Positions 36,349-44,869 of a stretch of DNA of 64,000 nt are shown piece by piece. Source of the stretch: Chitinophagaceae bacterium. GTDB taxonomy: Bacteria; Bacteroidota; Bacteroidia; Chitinophagales; Chitinophagaceae. Position numbers and translations under genes: made by a program. Under the pieces are notes generated by a model, which made no database searches, was not told the origin of the DNA, and saw only the letters and a list, made by a program, of their open reading frames with translations. The stretch lies in contig JAEUVK010000066.1 in NCBI GenBank assembly GCA_016787135.1, positions 1 through 64,000 on the forward strand, read 5' to 3'. Each line of letters starts with the position of its first letter. Position 1 is the first letter of the stretch.

Positions 36349-38295
36349 GTGTATAACCGGGTATTACATACACGTATCAATGAGATCCTGCACTCCGGTC
36401 AGATAGATATTGCAGGCGAGGACAATATGTTCTTTACCCGCTTTATTGCCAATGCCACTGCTATTGATGCATTATTTCATGATATCTATGGTAGCAACCC
36501 GGAGAGTCATGAATATTTTGAAAAACTGATCAGTTTACTTACACGATCCTATATCGGAAGACCGGCAGAATTGCGGCAAAGAGATGAAGAAAAAGAAATG
36601 AAAGGCAATTGGTTCCTGAGCAACGAAATAACAGGAATGAGTTTATATGTTGACCGTTTCTGCGGAAGTATTAAGAACCTACAAAGCAAACTGGATTACT
36701 TCAAAAAACTGGGAGTTAATTTTCTTCACCTGATGCCGGTATTTGAAAGCCCTGAAGGAGAAAGTGATGGTGGCTATGCTGTATCTGATTTCAGGAAAGT
36801 AGATAGACGATTCGGAACATTCAATGATCTTCGGAGCCTGCAGCAACACATGCAGCAGGAAGGTATGTACCTGATGCTGGATATAGTACTTAATCACACT
36901 TCGCATCATCATGAATGGGCGCAAAAAGCAAAAGGAGGAGATAAAAAATACCAGCGCTATTTCTATATGTATGATGACAGGCGGTTACCTGATGAGTACG
37001 ACAGAACGATGCCGGAGATATTTCCTGAAAGCTCCCCCGGCAATTTTACCTACGACCCTGAAATGAAGAAATGGGTAATGACGGTTTTTCATCGTTACCA
37101 GTGGGACCTGAATTATACCAACCCTGAAGTGTTTTTGGAAATGCTGGATAACATTCTCTTCTATGCCAATTTCGGAGTGGACATTCTGCGCATAGATGCA
37201 CCGGCCTTCATCTGGAAACAATTGGGCACTCCGTGTCAGAACCTGCCCCAAGCACATACTTTGCTGCGGCTGATCAAACAATGTGTACAGGTAGCAGCGC
37301 CGGGTATGGCTTTGTTAGGCGAAGCGATTGTAGCCCCTAAGGAGATCATGAAATATTTCGGCACAGGGTTATATACAGCTAAAGAATGCGACTTTGCTTA
37401 TAATGCCACACACATGGCATTGCAATGGGATGCACTGGCCACTGCCGATACAAGGGTAATGCTGGCCGCACAACACGAGATATTGCAAAAGCCTTATGGT
37501 ACTTCCTGGATTACTTATACGCGTTGTCATGATGATATCGGATTAGGGTATGATGATTATATGATAAAGCAGGCAGGCTTCAATCCATTTGAACACCGGC
37601 GGTTCTTAAAGGAGTATTATTCAGGCAATCATTCCAATACACCGGCAAAAGGGGCATTGTTCTCAGTCAATCCTAAAACAAATGATGCCCGCATCAGCGG
37701 TTCACTGGCCTCATTATGTGGATTGGAAAAGGCCATCGGCGCCAAAGATGAAGTAGCCATTGATTATGCTATCCGCCGTATCATCCTGATGCAGGCGCAT
37801 AGTTTTTTTATCGGTGGTGTACCGATGATATTTTATGGCGATGAGGCGGGTTATACCAATGACTATTCCTATCTGAACGATCCGGGCAAAAGCTATGACA
37901 ACCGCTGGATGCATCGTCCGGTCATCGACTGGAAAAAGAATGCAAACATCGACAGGGAAGACACGGTTGAGCAGAGGATCTTCTCTGCTACACAAAAGCT
38001 CATCAGCCTGCGCAGGAAAATATTTGCGGTGGGCGACTATAAGAATCTGACCTGGATGACGCCGCATAATATACATGTGGCTGGTTACCTCCGCACTTTC
38101 GAAGAGCAGAAATTATATTGCCTGTTTAATTTCCTGGATAAGCCTTCTTATCTTACCTGGCATGCGTTCAAGGAGCATGGGGCAGAACCCCGTATATTAT
38201 TCGACCATTGGCAGCAAAAAGAAATGCATGTCGGTTATGATCATGAGTACCTGGTGATAGAGCCGTATCAATTCCTGTTACTGGAAGTGAAGTAG
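36349..38295 (+). CDS. Amylosucrase / sucrose hydrolase-type GH13 (subfamily 4-like)
   Basis: 648 residues from a GTG start, with no signal peptide, so cytoplasmic. The N-terminal ~85 residues are the helical domain of amylosucrases (FFTRFIANATAIDALF). The GH13 barrel has VFESPEGESDGGYAVSDF, LDIVLNHTSHHHEWA, nucleophile Asp283 (VDILRIDAPAFIW), acid/base Glu325 (ALLGEAIVAP) and the third acid Asp395 (TRCHDDIG). These positions sit within three residues of the catalytic pair I recall for the Neisseria polysaccharea amylosucrase (286 and 328). The enzyme would split sucrose, giving fructose and either glucose or an alpha-1,4-glucan. Sucrose phosphorylase is less likely because of the N-terminal domain and length. 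Confidence 0.88.
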   Translation: MYNRVLHTRINEILHSGQIDIAGEDNMFFTRFIANATAIDALFHDIYGSNPESHEYFEKLISLLTRSYIGRPAELRQRDEEKEMKGNWFLSNEITGMSLYVDRFCGSIKNLQSKLDYFKKLGVNFLHLMPVFESPEGESDGGYAVSDFRKVDRRFGTFNDLRSLQQHMQQEGMYLMLDIVLNHTSHHHEWAQKAKGGDKKYQRYFYMYDDRRLPDEYDRTMPEIFPESSPGNFTYDPEMKKWVMTVFHRYQWDLNYTNPEVFLEMLDNILFYANFGVDILRIDAPAFIWKQLGTPCQNLPQAHTLLRLIKQCVQVAAPGMALLGEAIVAPKEIMKYFGTGLYTAKECDFAYNATHMALQWDALATADTRVMLAAQHEILQKPYGTSWITYTRCHDDIGLGYDDYMIKQAGFNPFEHRRFLKEYYSGNHSNTPAKGALFSVNPKTNDARISGSLASLCGLEKAIGAKDEVAIDYAIRRIILMQAHSFFIGGVPMIFYGDEAGYTNDYSYLNDPGKSYDNRWMHRPVIDWKKNANIDREDTVEQRIFSATQKLISLRRKIFAVGDYKNLTWMTPHNIHVAGYLRTFEEQKLYCLFNFLDKPSYLTWHAFKEHGAEPRILFDHWQQKEMHVGYDHEYLVIEPYQFLLLEVK

Positions 38296-38298
38296 AGA

Positions 38299-39801
38299 TC
38301 ATTTAGTGGCGCCATATTTCTTTATCAGCGCCAGCAACACCCCATTGGTCCAGCCAAAGCCATCTTGTCCGGCATATTCACCACCGCCTGCTTCTAAGTC
38401 AGTATCCACTACATTGTATTTTTCCATCAGTTTGCCGGTGCGTTTGAATACATCTGTATTTAAACAGATCCATCGTTTGGCAATTTCAGCAGCCAGTTCA
38501 TGATGCCCGTAATTTTCTAACCCGGTTATTGTCATCCATTGCAAAGGGGCCCATCCGTTAGGGGCATCCCATTGTTGACTGGTTGTTTCTAACGTGCTGA
38601 CAACACCTCCGGGTTTCAAAAATCTTTCTAGGATGGTAGCAGCCACTTTCTTTGCCTGTTCTTCAGTGGATATCTTGAAAAATAACGGCATCATTCCGGC
38701 TAATGTCAGTGTTTCCTTATGTTTATTGCCGGCCACATCATAGTCTGTGTAGAATCCTTTTCCATCATTCCAGCAATACTTTTGTATTGATAATTTTCTT
38801 TTTGCTGCCAATGACTGGTATCGTTCAGCTTTTTGGCCATCCTCTTTTAACTGGTAGGCCTCCGCAATGGTCTTTTCCAAATGCCACAAAAGGGAATTCA
38901 AATCAACGGGAACTATATCGGTTGTATGAATACTTGCAAAGGAATGTACATCTTTGAACCAGCGGCAGCTATAGTCCCATCCTGATTCAGCGCCGGCCCG
39001 TAAATGGCGATACAGGTTCATGGGTCTTTGTTCTGTCAGTAATGCCAGTTCCACATCTTCCCGGTATGATTCAGGCCTTGGCGTATCATTCTCATCCCAA
39101 TAGCGATTCATGACCTCGCCACCGGGCATTTTTACAACATGATGAGCAGTAGTATTGGTTGCAGTCAGTTCGTCTGCTCCTTTCATCCAGAACCGGTATT
39201 CTTTTTCCATCTCCTGCAGGTATGTGATCAAGACATCTTTTCCTTTTATTCCTGCCAGCAATTGTATCATCAATGAATAGAATGGCGGCTGTGAACGCCC
39301 GATAAAATAGCTCCGGTTGCCATTCGGTATATAACCAAGCATATTGATCAAGTAGGAAAAATTTTTTACCATATTCTCCAGCATCACGTATTTACCCGAC
39401 GCTTCAAGACCGAGCATGGTAAAATAACTGTCCCAGTAATAGATCTCGCCGAACCTTCCGCCGGGAACAATGTAGGGCCAGGGAAGAGGGATCAGTGTAC
39501 CTCCTATTGTATCCGGTTGCCGGGTCAGCACATTCCATAGTGTTTCGATATTTTCTTCTACCGACTGGCTGGTATCACTGTGATAGTTGTTGGAGTGAGG
39601 GACCGGGAGTTCAAAATTTTCCAGTATGAATGTTTTCAGATCGAACCCGGGATGATCCTTTAGCAGGATATATTTTTTAAGTATCTCTTCTTCCGGAGAC
39701 CTGGCCACGCAATCAACAAATGTTTTTCCGTCAGCAAAAAGCCGGCTCATCTGAACATCTTCAAAAAGAGAGGAGACCTGATATGCTTTTGTATCTGGCA
39801 T
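38299..39801 (-). CDS. Trehalase, GH37
   Basis: 501 residues from the ATG ending at 39801. A longer reading to 39876 would overlap the upstream transporter gene, so it is rejected. Both GH37 signatures are present: PGGRFGEIYYWDSYF and QQWDAPNGWAPLQ. The catalytic acid lies in ESGWDYSCRW (Asp) and the base in GGGEYAGQDGFGWTNG (Glu). No signal peptide is seen, so it acts in the cytoplasm on imported trehalose, releasing two glucose molecules. Only 20 bp separate it from the MFS gene upstream on the same strand, indicating an operon of lacI2-controlled trehalose uptake and hydrolysis. It converges on the amylosucrase gene with a 3-bp gap. Confidence 0.92.
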   Translation of the reverse strand: MPDTKAYQVSSLFEDVQMSRLFADGKTFVDCVARSPEEEILKKYILLKDHPGFDLKTFILENFELPVPHSNNYHSDTSQSVEENIETLWNVLTRQPDTIGGTLIPLPWPYIVPGGRFGEIYYWDSYFTMLGLEASGKYVMLENMVKNFSYLINMLGYIPNGNRSYFIGRSQPPFYSLMIQLLAGIKGKDVLITYLQEMEKEYRFWMKGADELTATNTTAHHVVKMPGGEVMNRYWDENDTPRPESYREDVELALLTEQRPMNLYRHLRAGAESGWDYSCRWFKDVHSFASIHTTDIVPVDLNSLLWHLEKTIAEAYQLKEDGQKAERYQSLAAKRKLSIQKYCWNDGKGFYTDYDVAGNKHKETLTLAGMMPLFFKISTEEQAKKVAATILERFLKPGGVVSTLETTSQQWDAPNGWAPLQWMTITGLENYGHHELAAEIAKRWICLNTDVFKRTGKLMEKYNVVDTDLEAGGGEYAGQDGFGWTNGVLLALIKKYGATK

Positions 39802-39821
39802 GCGTATTATAGTTAACCTTG

Positions 39822-41051
39822 TTAACCTGCTGTTGCTGTGTTTTTCTTTTGTACCCGGTAAAAGAGAAACAGGCAAAATAACAGAACGGACATGGGAACA
39901 AGGGAAAAATAAAAAGCTTTCTGGCCACCGATATTCTTAAACAGATATCCCACCAACCTTGAACCTAATGTACCGCCAATAGCGGAAAAGAAAACCAGTA
40001 AGGATGCCATCGGGCTATGCAATACTTTTTCTGTAGAGCTTAGAACAAACGAGTTTACCAAAGGGTAAATAGGAGCGAGGAATAAGCCGATGAGAGGAAA
40101 AACGTACGCTATCATGGGCACATCGTTCAGTGTTTCGATCTTTTTGGGCTCAAGGTGCTGTGTTTGCGGAAGCACGAATACTACCATAGAGGCGGCGCCT
40201 ATGAGGCAGACAGCAAGAATGACATACCAGGATATTTTTTTCACCAGTAAAGAAGACAGGTATCTTCCAAGAGCAATGGACAACATCAGTATCACCGCCA
40301 TATATACGCTGGTCTTTTCGGGAAGATGCAGTACTTTTTCGTTGAATGAAGGAAGCCAGCTCATGATACCTTGCTCTGTCATCACATACAAAAAAGCAGT
40401 AACGGCAAAAATGATGACCAATGGACGGTTCAGCAATTTTATCATTTCTGTAAAATCTTTAGCGACAGAAGAACCGGGCATCTCGTATCGTATGTTAAAA
40501 GCAGAGAATAGTAAGATGAGGAATGAAACGGCAATAACCCCTGCCAGCAGCAGGTAGATACGTAGCCAGGCATCTGGATCAGTGTCACTATAAAAAAATG
40601 GGAAAGCAATAAAGCCGGTAGCGATACCGATCATAAAAAAACTTTCAATGGAGCTTAATACACTCTTGTGCTCTTTATCATTGGTCGTGATCAAACCGAT
40701 CAGTGAATAGACAGATACCTTGATGATAGCGAAGGAAATTCCCACACAGGCAAAGAGAATCCTGACAGATGTAAAGGAATTGCCCCAATACATTCCAAGA
40801 CAGCCAGCAAAGACAAGTGCCAATGCGATCAGCATTCCTTTTTTATACCCAAGCCGTGGAAGGAAAGAGCCTACGAGGAAGGATACAAAAGCAATGGACA
40901 GGTCCTTGAATGCTTCCAGGGAACTGGCTGTTATTTCATCTACATGGTATCTGTTCTGTGATTTCTGAATAAGGATGCCTACGCTGTTCAGCAATATGGC
41001 AAAAACGAAATAATTAAGAAATAGTGATAGCCTGATCTTGAAGTTGGACAT
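39822..41051 (-). CDS. MFS sugar transporter (candidate trehalose/disaccharide permease)
   Basis: 409 residues, about 12 hydrophobic helices, MSNFKIRLSLFLNYFVFAIL at the N-terminus. The charged loop between helices 2 and 3 (FLPRLGYKKGMLI) fits MFS topology. It resembles FucP/GluP-like sugar permeases in general style, but I cannot name a subfamily. It is followed 20 bp later by trehalase, making trehalose or a related disaccharide the likely cargo. Upstream are an operator-like TATAACGTTTGC (41138-41149) and a start-proximal ACCGATTGCT copy, pointing to control by the LacI protein encoded just upstream. Confidence 0.87.
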   Translation of the reverse strand: MSNFKIRLSLFLNYFVFAILLNSVGILIQKSQNRYHVDEITASSLEAFKDLSIAFVSFLVGSFLPRLGYKKGMLIALALVFAGCLGMYWGNSFTSVRILFACVGISFAIIKVSVYSLIGLITTNDKEHKSVLSSIESFFMIGIATGFIAFPFFYSDTDPDAWLRIYLLLAGVIAVSFLILLFSAFNIRYEMPGSSVAKDFTEMIKLLNRPLVIIFAVTAFLYVMTEQGIMSWLPSFNEKVLHLPEKTSVYMAVILMLSIALGRYLSSLLVKKISWYVILAVCLIGAASMVVFVLPQTQHLEPKKIETLNDVPMIAYVFPLIGLFLAPIYPLVNSFVLSSTEKVLHSPMASLLVFFSAIGGTLGSRLVGYLFKNIGGQKAFYFSLVPMSVLLFCLFLFYRVQKKNTATAG

Positions 41052-41053
41052 GC

Positions 41054-41064
41054 AGCAATCGGTT
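41054..41064 (-). promoter_or_regulatory. AACCGATTGCT motif just before the MFS/trehalase start
   Basis: Read on the minus strand AACCGATTGCT ends two bases before the ATG. It differs from the susC1 motif AACGATTGCTT by one inserted C and a changed last base, and keeps the same tight spacing to the start codon. Confidence 0.4.
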
Positions 41065-41137
41065 GATTAATGATTTACCCGGGCGTATCATTCTAAAATA
41101 ATGCACTCCAAAATGAAAGAAAAGTAAACGAAAAAAC

Positions 41138-41149
41138 TATAACGTTTGC
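41138..41149 (-). promoter_or_regulatory. LacI-type operator candidate GCAAACGTTATA
   Basis: Reading the minus strand, GCAAACGTTATA keeps the left half and central CG of the perfect palindrome at 33949-33960. It lies about 87-98 bp upstream of the MFS gene and about 40 bp after the lacI2 stop codon, as expected of a promoter-proximal operator. Confidence 0.5.
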
Positions 41150-41189
41150 GGTGTAAAAAAGATGCTTTTTGAAACAACAACCGGCCAGC

Positions 41190-42182
41190 TCAAAGCGAAC
41201 CGCCTTCGATCAGCAATGATTCGACGGTCACTTCTTCCGGTGTGTGGTCGTTCCGCAGGCAGGAAAGCATCTGGGCAAAAGCGAGTTTGCCTAATTTAAA
41301 CCCGCTTGTTTCCACATAAGTTATTTTGGGATCATATAATGTTGGGAAAAGTCCATTACTGATGCCGATTACTCCGATATCATCGGGTACTTTCAGTTTC
41401 AGTTTATGAATAGCATACATTACCCCGATCAGTATCTGGTCGCCCATGCAAAAGATGGCATCGGGTCTGTTCTTACCTTTCAATATTTCCAAAGCCACTC
41501 TTTTGGATTCATTGATCGTTTCCGGGTAATCAATGGTAAGTTTCGTTTTGGGGGCATGCTTTTCGAAGGTCTCTTTGAAAGAGGCACAGCGGATCTTTGT
41601 AATGCTGAGATGGGGATGGCCAAATAACCCAAGCACCCTCTTCTTTTTCTTTTCAATGATGGCTTCCGCAGCGATCCTGGCAGCTTCTGCATCTGCCAGG
41701 CATACTTTATGATAACCTTCCACTTCCGCTACCCGGTCAATGAAGACTACCGGTATCTTTTGTTCTTCCAGTTTGCGGAAGGGGGTCATATCTTCTGTTT
41801 CTATTGAAATGGAAGCAAACAACCCCATCACCATATTTTTCCTGAACAGGTGGAGGTTGGCAGTTTCTATCTGCGCTTTGTCCCTCGATTGCATTATCAT
41901 TACCGAATAGCCATGCAGCCTTGCATCTTCTTCTACGGCAGCGATGAATGAATCATAGAAAAAATTATCAATGGATGGGACCAGTATGCCGAGCAAATTG
42001 CTCTGGCGGGTACGTAGCTGTACGGCATAATTATTCGGCTCATACTCCAGTGCCGTTGCCAGTTCTTTTACTTTTGTCTTGGTATTCTCTGAAATATCCG
42101 GGTGGTCTTTCAATGCCCGGGACACAGTAGAAATACTGATGCCGAGCACTTCAGACAATTTTTTCAAGGTGCTTTGCTGCAT
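41190..42182 (-). CDS. LacI family transcriptional regulator 2
   Basis: 330 residues. LacI HTH at the N-terminus (LKKLSEVLGISISTVSRALK), hinge NNYAVQLRTRQSN, then the sugar-binding core (LGILVPSIDNFFYDSFI ... FCMGDQILIGVMYAI). It is a close paralogue of LacI 1 with identical recognition-helix sequence and the same EGGSL end. Its gene lies directly upstream of the MFS/trehalase genes on the same strand. The motif AACGATTGCTT occurs 12 bp before its own start (42195-42205), so autoregulation is likely. The effector is not readable; trehalose, sucrose, maltose or a phosphorylated sugar are candidates. Confidence 0.95.
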   Translation of the reverse strand: MQQSTLKKLSEVLGISISTVSRALKDHPDISENTKTKVKELATALEYEPNNYAVQLRTRQSNLLGILVPSIDNFFYDSFIAAVEEDARLHGYSVMIMQSRDKAQIETANLHLFRKNMVMGLFASISIETEDMTPFRKLEEQKIPVVFIDRVAEVEGYHKVCLADAEAARIAAEAIIEKKKKRVLGLFGHPHLSITKIRCASFKETFEKHAPKTKLTIDYPETINESKRVALEILKGKNRPDAIFCMGDQILIGVMYAIHKLKLKVPDDIGVIGISNGLFPTLYDPKITYVETSGFKLGKLAFAQMLSCLRNDHTPEEVTVESLLIEGGSL

Positions 42183-42194
42183 TCTTTAGGGTTT

Positions 42195-42205
42195 AAGCAA
42201 TCGTT
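42195..42205 (-). promoter_or_regulatory. AACGATTGCTT motif upstream of lacI2
   Basis: Exact 11-mer match on the minus strand, 12 bases before the ATG. Because the distance to the start codon differs from the susC1 copy, a DNA-binding role is easier to reconcile than a strict ribosome-site role. Confidence 0.5.
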
Positions 42206-42277
42206 CGTCAAAATAGGCTTTTTAAAGTTAATGCTTTTCTTTTTGGATTGAGTTGTTTTAAGCAGGATCCCTGCATG

Positions 42278-42310
42278 AAAAAAAAAGGCGTCGTAAAGAA
42301 TTACAACGCC
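42278..42310 (-). terminator. Intrinsic terminator of the haloperoxidase-like operon
   Basis: On the minus strand GGCGTTGTAA (42310-42301) pairs with TTACGACGCC (42296-42287), nine of ten positions, around a TTCT loop, followed by a run of nine T (42286-42278). It begins 26 bp after the stop codon at 42337. Confidence 0.8.
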
Positions 42311-42336
42311 GCGTTTATGCTTATAGTCTGAAATGT

Positions 42337-43884
42337 TTATCCTCCGTCTGTCATGGCCCTTTGTACGGCATAGTTACCTACATTCTTTCCAACGGTCAGA
42401 CCTACCTCACAATCGGCGCGGTAATGTATGCCTCCGTAAAGTCTTGATAAGGCCGCTTCCATTGCCATTGCCTCATAAGCAGGCTTTCTTTCTGGGATAA
42501 TATACCCAAGAATAGCAGCAGCAGCCCCGCTGAAGGTAGAATGACCTGAAATATAAGAAGGGAAATTCGGCATACCTGTAAGCGTTTTGATGCTGGGATC
42601 AAGTTGCGATGGTCGCGGATTAAAGTAATAGAATTTGGTATCCCATGTCACAATTGCTGCATCCATTTCGGCCATATTCAACAGGGCAAGGTTGCGTGCC
42701 CAGCGTACCTCACTAAAGTTCTTTTGAATAAAATCTGCAGCTGCTATTTCATTCCAATGTCCCGGGGGTGTAGAAGTAGCTATGCCATCAGCCCAGAAAT
42801 GGACCTTTTCAATATTCTCTCTTTTGGGATTTTTTGTGTAAGAATACACCTCTTCCAGTTCCCTTTTCATTTGCTCGCTGGATGTGGAGGGAGGCGGCCC
42901 TGGACGAAGTGAGACAGCCGTAAGTGAATCGAAAAGGAATGTTTTAACCTTACCAAACAATGGGAGCATAGGCGGCCTTTTTGGAGATTCCAGGCTGATC
43001 CAGGGCATTTCTCCCCTGGTGATGCAATCTGTTTCAAGTTGGGTCCACACAGTTTGGTTACCTGCAGCGGCGCCGGCACGGTCGCCTCTGGCACGGGTCA
43101 CAAATTTTTGCGCCACCTGTTTACCCAAAAGTTCACCTGCTTCTAGGTCGCTACGGACATTAGCGCCAGCAATAAGGCGTGATCTTTTATGTTCTTCTAC
43201 TTTTTGCTGAATAAAATCCTGGTCACCGGGAAACAAAAGTTTCATCAATTCGGCAGCCGCACCTGCTACTACGGCATCTTCTGACGGGTAAGAAGGAAGA
43301 TCAGATTGCGGTATCAGCACCTGCAGTGTATTATCCACTTTATAAGGAGCCGGACGATTATATAATTTTTTATAATGCCAGGCTGCTACTAATGCATCAT
43401 ACTGTGCCGCGCTGACATAGGCATAGGCTCTTGCTGCATACGGCGGGTTAGCAAAAGGGAATTGTGGATACGCCAGCGGGTTATTTGCATTAGGAAAAGG
43501 ATAAGTGCCATCTGCATTCTGGTAAGGGGGTAAATTATGTTTGGCAACCAGTTCCCTTAAAATTTCATTCCAGCGCAACACTGCACCGGCGCTCCAATAT
43601 TTAACTATTCTCTTTTCTTCACCGGTAAGTTCAGCCTGCCAGGTTTTTATTTCATTGATCTGTGCGATATAGTCAGGTACTGTGGTTGCTATCGGGGCTG
43701 CCACCGGAAATTCTGTTGGCGCAGTCAGTAATACTGGTTTCCAGGTACCGGCATTAATATCAATATTGGCAGGATTTAATGCAGGAATATCATCCGTTCT
43801 GTTCTCTACTTCTTTGCTGCACCCGGTCAATAATAAAGCAACGGCTGCCAGAAAAGTTATCGGGGAGAAGAATATTTTTTTCAT
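42337..43884 (-). CDS. Vanadium-haloperoxidase/PAP2-type lipoprotein B
   Basis: 515 residues from the ATG ending at 43884; a longer frame to 44040 would overlap the barrel gene and lacks a signal. Lipobox LLTGC (cysteine about residue 22). The C-terminal half holds the PAP2/vanadium-haloperoxidase site: FNPRPSQLD (Arg), FPSYISGHSTFSG (Ser-Gly-His) and SRLYGGIHYRADCEVG (Arg, vanadate/phosphate-binding His). The N-terminal ~250 residues resemble the helical part of bacterial vanadium-dependent haloperoxidase-like proteins. It could oxidise halides with peroxide, or hydrolyse a phosphate ester; sequence alone does not decide. Start codon is one base after the barrel stop, so translation is coupled. 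Confidence 0.85.
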   Translation of the reverse strand: MKKIFFSPITFLAAVALLLTGCSKEVENRTDDIPALNPANIDINAGTWKPVLLTAPTEFPVAAPIATTVPDYIAQINEIKTWQAELTGEEKRIVKYWSAGAVLRWNEILRELVAKHNLPPYQNADGTYPFPNANNPLAYPQFPFANPPYAARAYAYVSAAQYDALVAAWHYKKLYNRPAPYKVDNTLQVLIPQSDLPSYPSEDAVVAGAAAELMKLLFPGDQDFIQQKVEEHKRSRLIAGANVRSDLEAGELLGKQVAQKFVTRARGDRAGAAAGNQTVWTQLETDCITRGEMPWISLESPKRPPMLPLFGKVKTFLFDSLTAVSLRPGPPPSTSSEQMKRELEEVYSYTKNPKRENIEKVHFWADGIATSTPPGHWNEIAAADFIQKNFSEVRWARNLALLNMAEMDAAIVTWDTKFYYFNPRPSQLDPSIKTLTGMPNFPSYISGHSTFSGAAAAILGYIIPERKPAYEAMAMEAALSRLYGGIHYRADCEVGLTVGKNVGNYAVQRAMTDGG

Positions 43885-43885
43885 A

Positions 43886-44839
43886 TTAGTTGGTTTTAGC
43901 AGCAGTTTTTGCTTTAGGTGAAAAATCAAGCACATAAAAGAAAGAGCCATATACCGTAGTGGACTGGCCCATGTTTCTTCCGGCCACGGTAGTATTGCCA
44001 CCACCCACGATGGATAATTCAGGTAACGAGGGGATGACATACTTAATATTTACGCCAACGGTAGTCGCATTCATCTTGTTACTTGGGAAGGGCATGTTGT
44101 TCCGTGTGATGTCGAAACCACCAAGTGTGTTCCATTGATTCGCTACTGCTTCGGCTATCCATCTGTGATTCCTGAAACCTGCACGAAAATTCCAGTTCAT
44201 TCCATCTGGCATTTCCACCTCGTTGGTATAATGCATTTCAGTAGTGTAATAGGAGGTGCGGTCAATTTTGATTTTGTCCCGGAATACATACGTGCCGGAA
44301 AGAGTGGCAAACAGATCCCCTTTTTGATAATCTGCCATCAGCCTGGCAGAGGCTGCTTTGCTTCTTAGCCCGATTGATAGAGGTAAAAAGTCGGCTACAT
44401 AATCACTGAGCGGGAATGATACACCGCCAATGGCAAAAAGTGAAAGTTTCCCATCACCAACCTTTTTTTGAACGGGCCTCCATTTCAGGAATAAACTCAG
44501 GTCCTGGATGCCATCCAGGCCATGTAATGTTCCGGCGGATGCTTTGGTTTTTACATAGGGCACACTGAATAATGCGTTCAATTTACGGGTGATCCCGTAA
44601 TTACCCATCAGGCCAAACATCTGCGTGGATACTTTTCCAATATTGAGATTCTCTCTTTTCAATGTGCCTTCCCAGTAATTTTTCCAACTGCTGTAGCTAT
44701 ACATGGGACCAACACAAAAGGCATTTTTTTCCATCATGATAGCATCGATATCAGTCTGGGCGTTTGATGGCGTTGAACAGACAAGAAGAAGAGCAGAAAA
44801 AAGAAACTTCTCCCTGTATTTTAGTATATAATTTTTCAT
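43886..44839 (-). CDS. Predicted outer-membrane beta-barrel protein
   Basis: 317 residues. Signal peptide ending about TPSNAQ. The rest alternates hydrophobic and polar residues with many aromatic-ended strands (FGLMGNYGITRKLNALFSVP; KLSLFAIGGVSFPLSD; GDLFATLSGTYVFRDKIKI; VYGSFFYVLDFSPK), in keeping with a barrel of about 12 strands like the 'transporter' or phenol-degradation-associated (MetA) barrels. No specific substrate can be named. It lies between two haloperoxidase-like lipoprotein genes, 30 bp after the first and 1 bp before the second, so the three gene products probably work together at the outer membrane. Confidence 0.75.
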   Translation of the reverse strand: MKNYILKYREKFLFSALLLVCSTPSNAQTDIDAIMMEKNAFCVGPMYSYSSWKNYWEGTLKRENLNIGKVSTQMFGLMGNYGITRKLNALFSVPYVKTKASAGTLHGLDGIQDLSLFLKWRPVQKKVGDGKLSLFAIGGVSFPLSDYVADFLPLSIGLRSKAASARLMADYQKGDLFATLSGTYVFRDKIKIDRTSYYTTEMHYTNEVEMPDGMNWNFRAGFRNHRWIAEAVANQWNTLGGFDITRNNMPFPSNKMNATTVGVNIKYVIPSLPELSIVGGGNTTVAGRNMGQSTTVYGSFFYVLDFSPKAKTAAKTN

Positions 44840-44869
44840 AAACAGTTTTTGTTGATTGATGACACACTA

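Noticed and set aside
36349-38295. Sucrose phosphorylase or trehalose synthase for the cytoplasmic GH13
   Set aside because: The N-terminal helical domain, length near 640 and catalytic positions fit amylosucrase-type enzymes better.
39802-39876. Longer trehalase start overlapping the MFS gene
   Set aside because: The added 25 residues do not resemble GH37 and would overlap the upstream coding end; the ATG at 39801 leaves a normal 20-bp gap.
43885-44040. Longer N-terminus for haloperoxidase-like lipoprotein B
   Set aside because: It overlaps the barrel gene and would bury the obvious lipoprotein signal MKKIFFSPITFLAAVALLLT.
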